Origin: an uncultured Rubrobacteraceae bacterium
Lineage (GTDB): Bacteria > Actinomycetota > Rubrobacteria > Rubrobacterales > Rubrobacteraceae
Length of the DNA: 19,047 bases
Direction: 5' to 3'
Assembly: GCA_902806015.1 (NCBI GenBank)
Contig: CADCUZ010000172.1
Coordinates: forward strand, 1 to 19,047
The position numbers and the translations under genes were made by a program. This document shows, piece by piece, positions 7,468-14,522 of the stretch. Within the stretch, counting starts at the first letter, position 1. Each line of letters begins with the position of its first letter. A model generated the notes under the pieces. That model was not told the origin of the DNA. It did no database searches and worked only from the letters and a program-made list of their open reading frames with translations.

Positions 7468-7719
7468 CTATCGTCCGACCACGTAAGGCAACAACGCCAT
7501 CTCGCGGGCGCGCTTGATCGCCGTGGCGGCCTCGCGCTGGTGCTGCGGGCAGAGGCCCGTGACCCTGCGGGCCCGGATCTTTCCGCGGTCCGAGACGAAC
7601 CGGCGCAGCACGTTGTACTCCTTGTAGTCCACGTAGGCTATGTTTTCCTTGCAGAATACGCACGGCTTGCTCTTTACCGGCCGACCCCCGCGGGGCGGGC
7701 CTCCTCTTCTCTTACCCAT
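7468..7719 (-). CDS. rpsR: 30S ribosomal protein bS18
   Basis: The 83-residue protein has the conserved core [21 protein letters not shown] and the C-terminal [14 protein letters not shown]. It is the cysteine-containing form: C20, C23, C57 and H60 make a CxxC...CxxH zinc-ligand set. bS18 pairs with bS6 on the 30S platform. ATG 7719 has AGGAGG (7731-7726) six bases upstream, the best ribosome-binding site in this operon. Only about 39 bases separate it from the end of rpsF, with no ssb gene between. Confidence 0.97.
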   Translation of the reverse strand: MGKRRGGPPRGGRPVKSKPCVFCKENIAYVDYKEYNVLRRFVSDRGKIRARRVTGLCPQHQREAATAIKRAREMALLPYVVGR

Positions 7720-7758
7720 TCATAACCTCCTGGGTTGTCCTCCTGGTATTCGGCGGCG

Positions 7759-8091
7759 TTAAGCCGTGACCTCTTCCGGCTCCGGCAGCGGCTTGTGGGC
7801 GTAGTTCGGCGGGAGCTTGACCACCGTGTGGCGCAGCACGTCGTCGGAGACGCGCAGTATGCGCTTGAGCTCCACGAGGGTGCGCTCCCCTGCGGTGAAC
7901 TCCATGACGGCGTAGAAGCCGTCCGTCCTGTGGTCTATTTCGTAGGCGAGTTTGCGACGGCCCCAGTGTTTGGGCTCGCCGGCCTCGCCGCCCGTGCGCT
8001 CGATGATCGTGCGGAAGCGACCGACCGTGTTCTCGACCTGTTCCTCGTCGAGCTCGGGGATCACTATGAGCATGGCTTCGTAGGTAGTTAT
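7759..8091 (-). CDS. rpsF: 30S ribosomal protein bS6, apparent AUA start
   Basis: The protein binds 16S rRNA with bS18. Family features are YEAMLIVIPELDEEQV at the N terminus, HWGRRKLAYEIDHRTDGFYAVMEF in the middle and RILRVSDDVLRHTVV near the end. The first ATG (8073) would remove the first strand-forming residues TTYEA and lies 23 bases from any Shine-Dalgarno. In contrast GGAGGAGG (8104-8097) is exactly five bases before ATA at 8091-8089, which would give a 110-residue protein beginning (M)TTYEAMLIV, the expected bS6 N terminus. No ATG, GTG or TTG exists in frame between that site and 8073. So the start is either a rare AUA or an A/G error in an ATG. It is the first gene of the operon. Confidence 0.93.
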   Translation of the reverse strand: MTTYEAMLIVIPELDEEQVENTVGRFRTIIERTGGEAGEPKHWGRRKLAYEIDHRTDGFYAVMEFTAGERTLVELKRILRVSDDVLRHTVVKLPPNYAHKPLPEPEEVTA

Positions 8092-8116
8092 GTCTGCCTC
8101 CTCCGGTCTAGAGTCG

Positions 8117-8142
8117 GCTTCGCGGGTTCTTCCCGGCGAAGC
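8117..8142 (-). promoter_or_regulatory. Leader hairpin before rpsF, candidate S6:S18 regulatory site
   Basis: On the minus strand a seven-base-pair stem GCTTCGC/GCGAAGC encloses, after a one-base 5' bulge, a GGG/CCC stem with an AAGAA loop. It lies 12 bases before the rpsF Shine-Dalgarno. The bS6:bS18 complex is known to bind structured leaders of rpsF mRNAs in many bacteria. That this hairpin is such a site is inference from position; I cannot confirm the motif details. Confidence 0.4.
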
Positions 8143-8166
8143 AGGGGCTTATGCGATTGCCGCAGG

Positions 8167-8195
8167 AGTCTACCAGCGGGATGCAGGCGTTACAA
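8167..8195 (-). promoter_or_regulatory. Candidate promoter of the rpsF-rpsR-rplI-dnaB operon
   Basis: On the minus strand, -35 TTGTAA (8195-8190), a 17-base spacer and -10 TAGACT (8172-8167). Each hexamer matches four of six consensus positions with ideal spacing. The predicted start near 8160 gives a leader of about 70 bases containing the 8117-8142 hairpin. Confidence 0.45.
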
Positions 8196-8246
8196 ACAAT
8201 CCCCGCGCCCTGTCTGCGCCTTCACCCTTCGGTCCGGCAGCGGGGA

Positions 8247-8252
8247 TATACT
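8247..8252 (+). promoter_or_regulatory. -10 element TATACT, probably leaderless promoter
   Basis: TATACT (8247-8252) stands six bases before GTG 8259 of the ABC ATPase. This is the spacing expected when transcription begins at the start codon itself. No Shine-Dalgarno is present before that GTG and no good -35 is visible, both usual for leaderless actinobacterial genes. Confidence 0.5.
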
Positions 8253-8258
8253 CGGCGG

Positions 8259-9008
8259 GTGAAAAACGGTTCCGGAAACGCTGTCGAGACGATGGGCCTG
8301 CGCAAGGTCTACGGGGAGGGCTCGACGGCGGTGCGGGCGCTCGACGACGTCTCGTTAGAGTTTCCGAACGGAGAGTTCGCGGCGATCATGGGCCCGAGCG
8401 GGTCGGGCAAGAGCACGCTGCTCCACATCCTCGGCGCCCTGGACAAGCCGACCGGCGGGCGCGTCGTCGTGGGCGGGACGGAGCTCTCCGGGCTCTCGGA
8501 CAAAGAGCTTACGCTCCTCAGGCGCGAGCGGATGGGCTTCGTGTTCCAGTTCTTCAACCTCATACCGACGCTCTCGGCCGAGGAGAACGTGCTGCTGCCG
8601 GCCCTGATCTCCGGCAAGAAGCCCGGCGAGTACGCGAAGAGGCTGGACGAGCTCCTGAACCTCGTCGGATTGACGGGCCGCCGGTCGCACCGTCCGGACG
8701 AGCTCTCCGGTGGCGAGCAGCAACGCGTCGCCATAGCCCGCGCCCTCGTCCGCTTCCCGGACATCATCCTCGCCGACGAGCCTACCGGGAACCTCGACTC
8801 GAAGACCGGGGCCGAGGTTCTCGGCCTGCTGAAGGAGTCCGCCTCTCGCTACGACCAGACCATCCTCATGGTCACCCACGACCCGCGCGCCGCCTCCGCG
8901 GCCGACCGGGCGCTCTTTCTCTCCGACGGCCGGGTGGTGGACGAAGCCCGCAACCCCAACCCCGACGACATCCTGGAGCGCATCAGGACGCTGGAATCCC
9001 CCGGCTAA
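8259..9008 (+). CDS. ABC transporter ATP-binding protein, LolD/MacB type
   Basis: From GTG 8259 the product is 249 residues, normal for the family. It has Walker A GPSGSGKS (45-52), the Q-loop FVFQFFNLIPTLSAEENVLLP (94-114), signature LSGGEQQRVAIARAL (149-163), Walker B DIILADEPTGNLD (168-180) and the H-loop MVTHD (204-208). The FNLIPTLSAEENV and DEPTGNLD sequences mark the MacB/LolD/FtsE clade that works with FtsX-fold permeases in lipoprotein, peptide or drug export or mechanotransmission. The frame is open back to 8151, but those codons do not resemble the family and cover the promoter. The likely permease partner is at 9984-12545, separated by the GNAT gene and an opposite-strand gene. 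Substrate unknown. Confidence 0.92.
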   Translation: MKNGSGNAVETMGLRKVYGEGSTAVRALDDVSLEFPNGEFAAIMGPSGSGKSTLLHILGALDKPTGGRVVVGGTELSGLSDKELTLLRRERMGFVFQFFNLIPTLSAEENVLLPALISGKKPGEYAKRLDELLNLVGLTGRRSHRPDELSGGEQQRVAIARALVRFPDIILADEPTGNLDSKTGAEVLGLLKESASRYDQTILMVTHDPRAASAADRALFLSDGRVVDEARNPNPDDILERIRTLESPG

Positions 9009-9009
9009 G

Positions 9010-9463
9010 ATGCCTTCCGGCTACCGCTTCCGGCGGGTGGACGACGCCGACGCAAACGAGGTAGCCTGCCGGCGTTACGAGCCCCCCTGCGGCTTCTACG
9101 ATTCGGTGGCGGGCCCGCAGGCTCTCGCGGAGCTCCTGGACCCGGAGCGCCGGGAAGGCGTCTACTTCTGGGGGCCGGACGAGGAGGGCGATCTCGCGGG
9201 ATTCTTCCAGTTCGAGGAGAGGGGTACGACGGTGGAGTTGGGTCTGGGCTTGAGGCCTGATCTCACCGGCAAAGGGCTCGGGTTGGGGTTCTTGCTGGCG
9301 GGGATGGGGTTCGCCCCCGAGGGCTTTCGGCTTACCGTGGCGGCCTTCAACGAGCGCGCCACCCGGATCTACGGGCGCGCGTATTTCCAGGCGGTGCGAA
9401 GCCTCTATGCACGATACCAACGGTGGGAGGCCCCCGTTCTTGTCGATGGCGACGGCGGCGTGA
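9010..9463 (+). pseudogene. GNAT family N-acetyltransferase, split by a one-base frameshift
   Basis: ATG 9010 begins one base after the ABC ATPase stop. Residues 1-132 read as a GNAT acetyltransferase: GFFQFEE at 64-70, LGLGLRPDLTGKGLGLGFL at 77-95 with the acetyl-CoA-binding RPDLTGKGLG, and LTVAAFNERATRIYGRAYF at 108-126. After VRSL (ending 9405) this frame becomes meaningless and runs on to 9987, opposite another gene. The +1 frame from ATG 9407 reads MHDTNGGRPPFLSMATAA then TGA (9461-9463), which matches the usual TNGGxxxF ending of this GNAT group. Removing one base within 9401-9406 (a CTCT stretch) restores a protein of about 150 residues. It is either a recent frameshift mutation or a sequence error. 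The substrate is not predictable. Confidence 0.75.
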
Positions 9464-9473
9464 GGGTACGGGG

Positions 9474-9914
9474 TTACATGGTCGTGCCGACGACGGCAAG
9501 CAACACGGCGAGCACGAGAAGGCCGAAAAAGATCGCGGCGTTGAAAACGGTTCCAAGGACGGCGAAGAGCCTTTTGCGCCGGCGTTGGACCAGGCCGGCC
9601 ACGCCGAGCGCGGCCCCGAGCAGGTACAGCAGGGGGCTGGCCAGAATGCCGAAGCCCACGACCCCGAGCACACCCGCCGTGCCAGGCGAGTCTTCGAGGT
9701 TCCGCTGCATGTCCTGGGGGGTAACCTCTTGCGGGTTCGCGCCCCCCAACAACTGCCCGCCGGCGGCGAAAAGCACCACGAAAAGCGTGACGATCAGCAC
9801 CGTGGTCAACACCGCTATAACGAGGGATCCTATCCCCAACCGGGAGTGCCTGCCCTCCCTCTCGGAACCGACCCAATCGGAACCAACCCTGATGGGCCCG
9901 CCGTGCTCTTCCAT
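9474..9914 (-). CDS. Small membrane protein, three predicted helices
   Basis: The 146-residue protein starts at ATG 9914, with GGGAGG four bases upstream. A polar N terminus of about 28 residues is followed by hydrophobic stretches at about 29-51, 80-108 and 117-142. The LLGAALGVAGLVQRRRKRLF segment (99-117) between helices two and three is common in small DUF4190-like membrane proteins, but I cannot assign a family firmly. The frame is open further upstream to 10589, which is antisense to the permease gene and not credible. It converges on the GNAT gene 10 bases away and diverges from the permease, with 69 bases between. Function unknown. Confidence 0.75.
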   Translation of the reverse strand: MEEHGGPIRVGSDWVGSEREGRHSRLGIGSLVIAVLTTVLIVTLFVVLFAAGGQLLGGANPQEVTPQDMQRNLEDSPGTAGVLGVVGFGILASPLLYLLGAALGVAGLVQRRRKRLFAVLGTVFNAAIFFGLLVLAVLLAVVGTTM

Positions 9915-9983
9915 CCGCCCTCCCCGCTCGAACGCCTCCGCTCCGGAAGCGTCCAGGTTAGCACGCCCCAGGGTGACGCCCCC

Positions 9984-12545
9984 GTGAAGCTGAGGCGTTT
10001 CTCGGGGCTGAGCCTGCGCAACCTGCGGGCCAGGGTGCAACGCACGCTGCTGACCGCGGTCGGCATCGTGCTCGGCGTGGGCATCGTCTTCGGGGTGCTG
10101 ACGCTCTCGGACACGATGTCCGGCACCTTCCAGCAACTCTTCTCCCGCGCCTACGGGTCCGCCGACCTCACCGTGACGGCGGCCGGAGGCTCCGGGGGCT
10201 TCGACGAGAAGACCGTGGAGAAGGTCAGGGCCTTCGACGGGGTCGAGTCCGCCGCGCCCCGGTACGCGACCTCCTCCTCCCTTATCCTGGACCGTAAGAC
10301 AGAGGCCGGCCTGCCGGAGGTCCAGAGCATGCGCCTCTTCGGCGTGGAGCCCGGGTCCGCGGAACTGGCGACCGGCTTCGAGCTGACCGACGGGAGGTTC
10401 CCTAGGGATGGGCAGGAGCTCACCCTCGACGGCGCCGCGGCGGAGGGGGCGGGGCTCGAGATCGGGGACGAGGTGACGCTCGCCACCCCCGGCGGCCCGA
10501 AGGAGGCGCAGGTGGTCGGGCTGCTCAGGATACCGGGCGGGTCGTTCGGCGGGCTCGCCTTCGGCATGACCCCGCTGCACTTCGTTCAAAAAGCCTTCGA
10601 CAAACCCGACCAGGTCTCCGGGATCTCGGTAGAGGCGGCGGAGGGCGTGCCGGTCGGGCAGTTGCGGGAGCGGCTAGACAGGAGGCTCGGCGAGGGGTTG
10701 CAGGCCGAACGGTCCGAGACGCGGACCCGGGAGGTAACGGGGCAGTTGCAGGGGTTCAGGCTCGCGCTGCTCTTCTTCGCCGGGACGGCGCTCTTTGTCG
10801 GGGCGTTCCTCGTCTTCAACGCGCTCTCGATGACCGTGCTGGAGCGGACCAGGGAGCTCGGGATGCTGCGGGCGCTCGGCTCAACGCGGGCGATGATCGC
10901 GCGCTCGGTGATCCTGGAAGCCGCGCTGCTGGGCGTCTTCGGCTCCGTGCTCGGCGTGCTATTCGGGTACGGGATGGCGAAGGGGCTCGTCTACCTCTTC
11001 GGGCGGGCCTTCCTGTTCGAGATAACCGAGCTCATCCTCTCCCCCTTCGCCCTCGTCTCCGCATTAGTCGTCGGCATAGCCGTCACGGTCGTCGCGGCGC
11101 TGCTCCCTGCGCTACGCGCCGGCCGGGTCAGCCCCGTGGAGGCCATGCGCTCCCGCGCCGGAGGCGGGGGACGGCGGAAGACCTCGGGCCTGGCGCCGGT
11201 GCTCGGCTTGGTGCTGACGGGGGTTGGGGTGCCCTGGATCTACTACCTCGCCAAGAACCTCTCCGCCGACCTCGAAGGCCTGGTTTACGCCTCCGGTATA
11301 GCCGGCGTCATCGCGGCCTTTCTCGGCGTCTCGCTGCTCATCCCCGTCCTCGTCCGGCCGCTGGCGGCCCTCATCTCCCCCTTCTTGCGGCTACTCTTCG
11401 GCGTGGAGGGACGGATGGCGGCGGCGAACGCGACCAGAAACCGGGGTAGAACCGCGCTCACGGCATCGGCGCTCATGGTCGGGATCTCGCTCGTGGTGGC
11501 ATTCGCGGCGTTGGGAGGGAGCCTGCTCGGCTCGATCCGGGCCTACCTCGACGACTCTTTGGGCAGCGACTACGTCGTCCAGCCCACCCAGCAGACCTCG
11601 GACGCCGGCTTCTCCGCCGCGCTGCCCGAGAAGATCGGGGCCGTGGAAGGGGTCGAGAGGACGACTAGCATCGTCTCCACCTTCCGCCGCGACGGCGAGA
11701 AGGTCGACATCGTCTTTGGGGTGGACGGGAACTACCCTAAGATCTTCCGCGTGGACCTCTCCCCCGGCTCGGGCACCCCGCAGGACGCCTTCGGCAAACT
11801 CCAAGGGGGCGGCGCCCTGGTCGGCGAGCAGCTAGCGGAGTCCCGCAAGCTCCGGGTGGGAGACAGCATAGAGCTGGCGGGACCCAAAGGGAAAAAGAAG
11901 TACCCCGTCGAGGGCATCCTGGAGAACGACCTCGTGGGCGGCGGGTCCGGCGTCTACCTCTCAAAACGGGCTCTTGCCAGGGACTTCAACGAGACCGAGA
12001 GCGAGTTTCTGGCCGTAAAAGCCGAGCCCGGTTCCGACCGCGGGGCGTTATCCGACAAAATCGGGGCGATCTTGCGGGACTACCCGCAGTTCACGCTCTA
12101 CTCCAACGCCGAGTGGAAGGCGCGCATCGAGGGGGACTTCAACCGCCAGTACGTGTTCTTCTACGCCATCATGGGGGTCTCCGTGGCGGTCTCGGCCTTC
12201 GGGGTCGTCAACACGCTCTCCATGAGCGTCTTCGAGAGGACGCGGGAGATTGGGATCTTGCGGGCCATCGGGACGACGCGGTTGCAGATCGGTCGCCTCA
12301 TCATCGACGAGGGGATAGTCATAAGCCTGATCGGCTGCCTGGTCGGGGTGGCCTTAGGCTCGCTGCTGGGCTACCTGTTCGTCAAAGGCTCCGGCGCCGG
12401 GGGGTTTGAGATCGAGTTCTACTACCCCAGGCTTCCGGCTCTCGCCGCCCTCTTCTCCGGCTTCCTTATAGGAATCTTCGCCGGCCTCCTCCCCGCCCGC
12501 TCCGCGGCGAGAAAGGCCATCGTCGAGGCCGTAGGCTACGAGTAG
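9984..12545 (+). CDS. ABC transporter permease, duplicated FtsX/MacB type
   Basis: From GTG 9984 the protein has 853 residues. A transmembrane helix at about 21-40 is followed by a MacB-like extracellular domain (about 55-250), an FtsX domain with three helices (about 257-282, 308-338, 352-378) containing ERTRELGMLRALGSTR (287-302), two further helices (about 402-460), a fourth-repeat-start helix at 492-515, a second extracellular domain (about 520-715), and a second FtsX domain with helices at about 723-748, 775-800 and 817-840, containing ERTREIGILRAIGTTR (751-766). Two copies of this coupling-helix motif show internal duplication. AGGGTGA lies seven bases before GTG 9984; the frame is open back to 9423, but that part is antisense to the 9474-9914 gene and encodes no family sequence. 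It probably works with the ATPase at 8259-9008. Confidence 0.92.
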   Translation: MKLRRFSGLSLRNLRARVQRTLLTAVGIVLGVGIVFGVLTLSDTMSGTFQQLFSRAYGSADLTVTAAGGSGGFDEKTVEKVRAFDGVESAAPRYATSSSLILDRKTEAGLPEVQSMRLFGVEPGSAELATGFELTDGRFPRDGQELTLDGAAAEGAGLEIGDEVTLATPGGPKEAQVVGLLRIPGGSFGGLAFGMTPLHFVQKAFDKPDQVSGISVEAAEGVPVGQLRERLDRRLGEGLQAERSETRTREVTGQLQGFRLALLFFAGTALFVGAFLVFNALSMTVLERTRELGMLRALGSTRAMIARSVILEAALLGVFGSVLGVLFGYGMAKGLVYLFGRAFLFEITELILSPFALVSALVVGIAVTVVAALLPALRAGRVSPVEAMRSRAGGGGRRKTSGLAPVLGLVLTGVGVPWIYYLAKNLSADLEGLVYASGIAGVIAAFLGVSLLIPVLVRPLAALISPFLRLLFGVEGRMAAANATRNRGRTALTASALMVGISLVVAFAALGGSLLGSIRAYLDDSLGSDYVVQPTQQTSDAGFSAALPEKIGAVEGVERTTSIVSTFRRDGEKVDIVFGVDGNYPKIFRVDLSPGSGTPQDAFGKLQGGGALVGEQLAESRKLRVGDSIELAGPKGKKKYPVEGILENDLVGGGSGVYLSKRALARDFNETESEFLAVKAEPGSDRGALSDKIGAILRDYPQFTLYSNAEWKARIEGDFNRQYVFFYAIMGVSVAVSAFGVVNTLSMSVFERTREIGILRAIGTTRLQIGRLIIDEGIVISLIGCLVGVALGSLLGYLFVKGSGAGGFEIEFYYPRLPALAALFSGFLIGIFAGLLPARSAARKAIVEAVGYE

Positions 12546-12615
12546 CGGATTTTGCAGAGACAGCCTAAGCGGACGGGCCAAAAATGGTCCCGGCTCCCGT
12601 GCGAAACGTTGATCC

Positions 12616-12789
12616 TCAATCAACCCTATTACGCAACGACCGCGATGCCGTCTGCCACGATACAAGCGCGACGAAAAGGGTGATGAGGTAAGCGACTGCG
12701 CGATCCGGCGAGATCTTCAAGGCGAACCTCAATGGGCCCAGATCGCTTAGTTTTGCCCGGTCTTGAACCTTGGGCTGGCTGGGAGGCAA
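12616..12789 (-). CDS. Weak candidate small membrane peptide or gene remnant
   Basis: The frame begins at TTG 12789 and encodes 57 residues. A polar half (LPPSQPKVQDRAKLSDLG) is followed by a hydrophobic helix, YLITLFVALVSW, and a basic tail ending SLRNRVD. The frame continues open upstream to a TAG, so the N terminus is not defined. No Shine-Dalgarno is seen and third-position G/C bias is weak. It could be the 3' remnant of a decayed membrane-protein gene or chance. Confidence 0.2.
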   Translation of the reverse strand: MPPSQPKVQDRAKLSDLGPLRFALKISPDRAVAYLITLFVALVSWQTASRSLRNRVD

Positions 12790-12973
12790 GAACAGTATTG
12801 ATGGCCAGCGGTTACCGGCAAACGCGGCGCAGGATGAGGTGACGCGCCCGAGCCCCTATGGACGTTGCAGGACGGCGCATACAAGGTATCGGGTCTCCGG
12901 GACGGGCGGTCCCAAGTGTTGCTGTAAGCTCCTTTACCCGGGCGTCCGACGAACGCTGCTAGCATCGGCGACG

Positions 12974-12979
12974 TATACT
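12974..12979 (+). promoter_or_regulatory. -10 element TATACT upstream of crtI
   Basis: TATACT at 12974-12979 is identical to the -10 before the ABC ATPase gene. Transcription would begin near 12986, leaving about 28 bases, including AAGGA at 12999-13003, before the proposed crtI start. No good -35 is visible. Confidence 0.35.
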
Positions 12980-13013
12980 CTAGAACATACCCCCAAAAAA
13001 GGACGGTGGCGCC

Positions 13014-14522
13014 CTGGCGTCGGCAACGAAGAAGCGGGTCGTTATTGTGGGGGCCGGCATGGGCGGCCTGGCGGCGGCGATCCGGCTTTCCGCCATGGGC
13101 TTTGAGGTCGAGGTCTTCGAGAAGAACGGGCAGATCGGCGGACGGGTTGGGCGCCTGGAGGCCAAGGGCTTCACTTTCGACACGGGCCCCTCCCTCCTCC
13201 TGATGACCGACACCTACCGCGAGCTTTTCGCCTTCGCGGGCCGGGACCTCGACGAATACGTGCGCCTGATCCCGCTGGACGGCGACTACCGCGTGACCTT
13301 CGGGGACGGCGACACCATGACGACCCGGCGGACGCTGCCGGAGATGATCCGGGAGCTCGAACGCATCGAGCCCGGCGTCACCCCGCGCTTCTACCGGTTC
13401 CTGGAGGACGCCTGCTACAAGTACCGCCTGGGCCGCTCCGAATTCGTCGAGCGGGACTTCGAGGGGGCGAGGGATTTCTTCGGGCTCAGAAACCTCCGCC
13501 TATTACTGAAGACGAAGGCCGTGAACAACTACTACCGCAGCGTCTCGAAGTTCTTCGAGTCGGACAAGCTCCGCCAGGCGTTCTCTCTCCAGACGATGTA
13601 CCTGGGCCTCTCCCCCTTCTCCGCGCCCGCCGTCTACTCGCTCCTCCCCTACACCGAGCTGGCCGAGGACGGCCTCTGGTTCCCGGAGGGAGGCATGTAC
13701 GCCCTAATAGAGGCAATGGAGAGGCTGGCCGTCGAGCTCGACGTGAGGTTCCGCCTGAACAGCCCGGTCGAGAGGGTCGTCGTGACCAAAGGCCGCGCCC
13801 GTGGTGTGCGGGTGGGGGGCAAAGCCGGCGGTCAGGAGATCGGGGCGGACGCCGTTCTCGCCAACGCGGACCTGCCCTACGCTTACCGTGAGCTGCTCGG
13901 GGCTGCCGCGGACCGGGACTTCAAGCTCCGGCGGCGGGAGAAGCTCCGGTACACGGCCTCGGCGTTCATGCTCTACCTCGGGATCGACGGGGATCTTGAC
14001 GGTATGCTGCACCACAACTTCTACCTCTCCCCGCAGTACCGGGAGAACTTCGAGGCGATCTTCCGCGACCGCAGGCTCCCGGACGACCCTTCCTTTTACG
14101 CCGTCGTCCCGTCCAAGACGGAGCCGCGGATGGCGCCCGAGGGCAAGCAGTCCCTGTTCGTGCTCGTACCGGTGCCGCACCTCGGGCCGAACGTGGACTG
14201 GGCCCGCGACAGCGCGGCGTTCAAGGAGAAGATTTACGGCCTTCTGGAGCGGCGTTGCGGCCTTGACCGGAAAAGAGTCGTCTACGAGAAGGTCCGCACA
14301 CCGCTCGACTGGCGCGACGATTACAACCTGGAGGAGGGGGCGGCGTTCGGGATCGGGCACGGCATCCTCCAGGTCGGGTACTTCAGGCCACCGATGGTCT
14401 CCCGCAGCGTAGGAGGCATGTATTTTGTCGGGGCGAGCACCCGCCCGGGGACGGGCGTGCCGCTCGTCACCATAGGCGCCAGGCTCGCGGCCGAGCGCAT
14501 CGGGCGCGAGGTCGGGGCGTGA
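13014..14522 (+). CDS. crtI: Phytoene desaturase, unusual start
   Basis: The protein oxidises phytoene to a conjugated carotene (neurosporene or lycopene) using FAD. It shows the N-terminal dinucleotide-binding motif KRVVIVGAGMGGLAAAIRL, GGRVGRLEAKGFTFDTGPSLLLM, and the bacterial-type CrtI C-terminal signature NLEEGAAFGIGHGILQVGYF with FVGASTRPGTGVPLV. The first ordinary start codon in frame, GTG 13047, falls inside the FAD-binding beta strand and would destroy it. The frame is open back to a TAG near 12980. CTG 13014, ten bases after AAGGA, gives 502 residues starting (M)ASATKKRVVIVGAG, typical in length. A single missing base after GTG 13006 would also give a sensible start (MAPLASATKK). 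It overlaps crtB by four bases. Confidence 0.92.
   Translation: MASATKKRVVIVGAGMGGLAAAIRLSAMGFEVEVFEKNGQIGGRVGRLEAKGFTFDTGPSLLLMTDTYRELFAFAGRDLDEYVRLIPLDGDYRVTFGDGDTMTTRRTLPEMIRELERIEPGVTPRFYRFLEDACYKYRLGRSEFVERDFEGARDFFGLRNLRLLLKTKAVNNYYRSVSKFFESDKLRQAFSLQTMYLGLSPFSAPAVYSLLPYTELAEDGLWFPEGGMYALIEAMERLAVELDVRFRLNSPVERVVVTKGRARGVRVGGKAGGQEIGADAVLANADLPYAYRELLGAAADRDFKLRRREKLRYTASAFMLYLGIDGDLDGMLHHNFYLSPQYRENFEAIFRDRRLPDDPSFYAVVPSKTEPRMAPEGKQSLFVLVPVPHLGPNVDWARDSAAFKEKIYGLLERRCGLDRKRVVYEKVRTPLDWRDDYNLEEGAAFGIGHGILQVGYFRPPMVSRSVGGMYFVGASTRPGTGVPLVTIGARLAAERIGREVGA

Larger units (their letters stand above)
12546..13013. other. Gene-poor interval between permease and crtI
   Basis: About 470 bases without a convincing gene. 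It contains an imperfect hairpin just after the permease stop (12573-12600, ACGGG/CCCGT ends, no T tract), a perfect six-base-pair hairpin (12608-12613 with 12619-12624), and a -10-like TATACT at 12974-12979 before crtI. On the minus strand, 12789-12616 is an open frame of 57 codons from TTG with one membrane-helix-like stretch (AVAYLITLFVALVSW), but it has no ribosome-binding site. The plus-strand ORF at 12770-13105 and minus ORF at 12747-12965 look non-coding. Confidence 0.5.

Noticed and set aside
8151..8258. N-terminal extension of the ABC ATPase frame
   Set aside because: It would translate through the -10 element and adds 36 residues unlike any ABC ATPase N terminus.
9423..9983. N-terminal extension of the permease frame
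   Set aside because: The extra 187 codons are antisense to the small membrane protein gene and lack family similarity; AGGGTGA before GTG 9984 supports the shorter start.
12573..12600. Terminator after the permease gene
   Set aside because: The stem is imperfect and there is no T tract, so it is mentioned only as part of the gene-poor interval.
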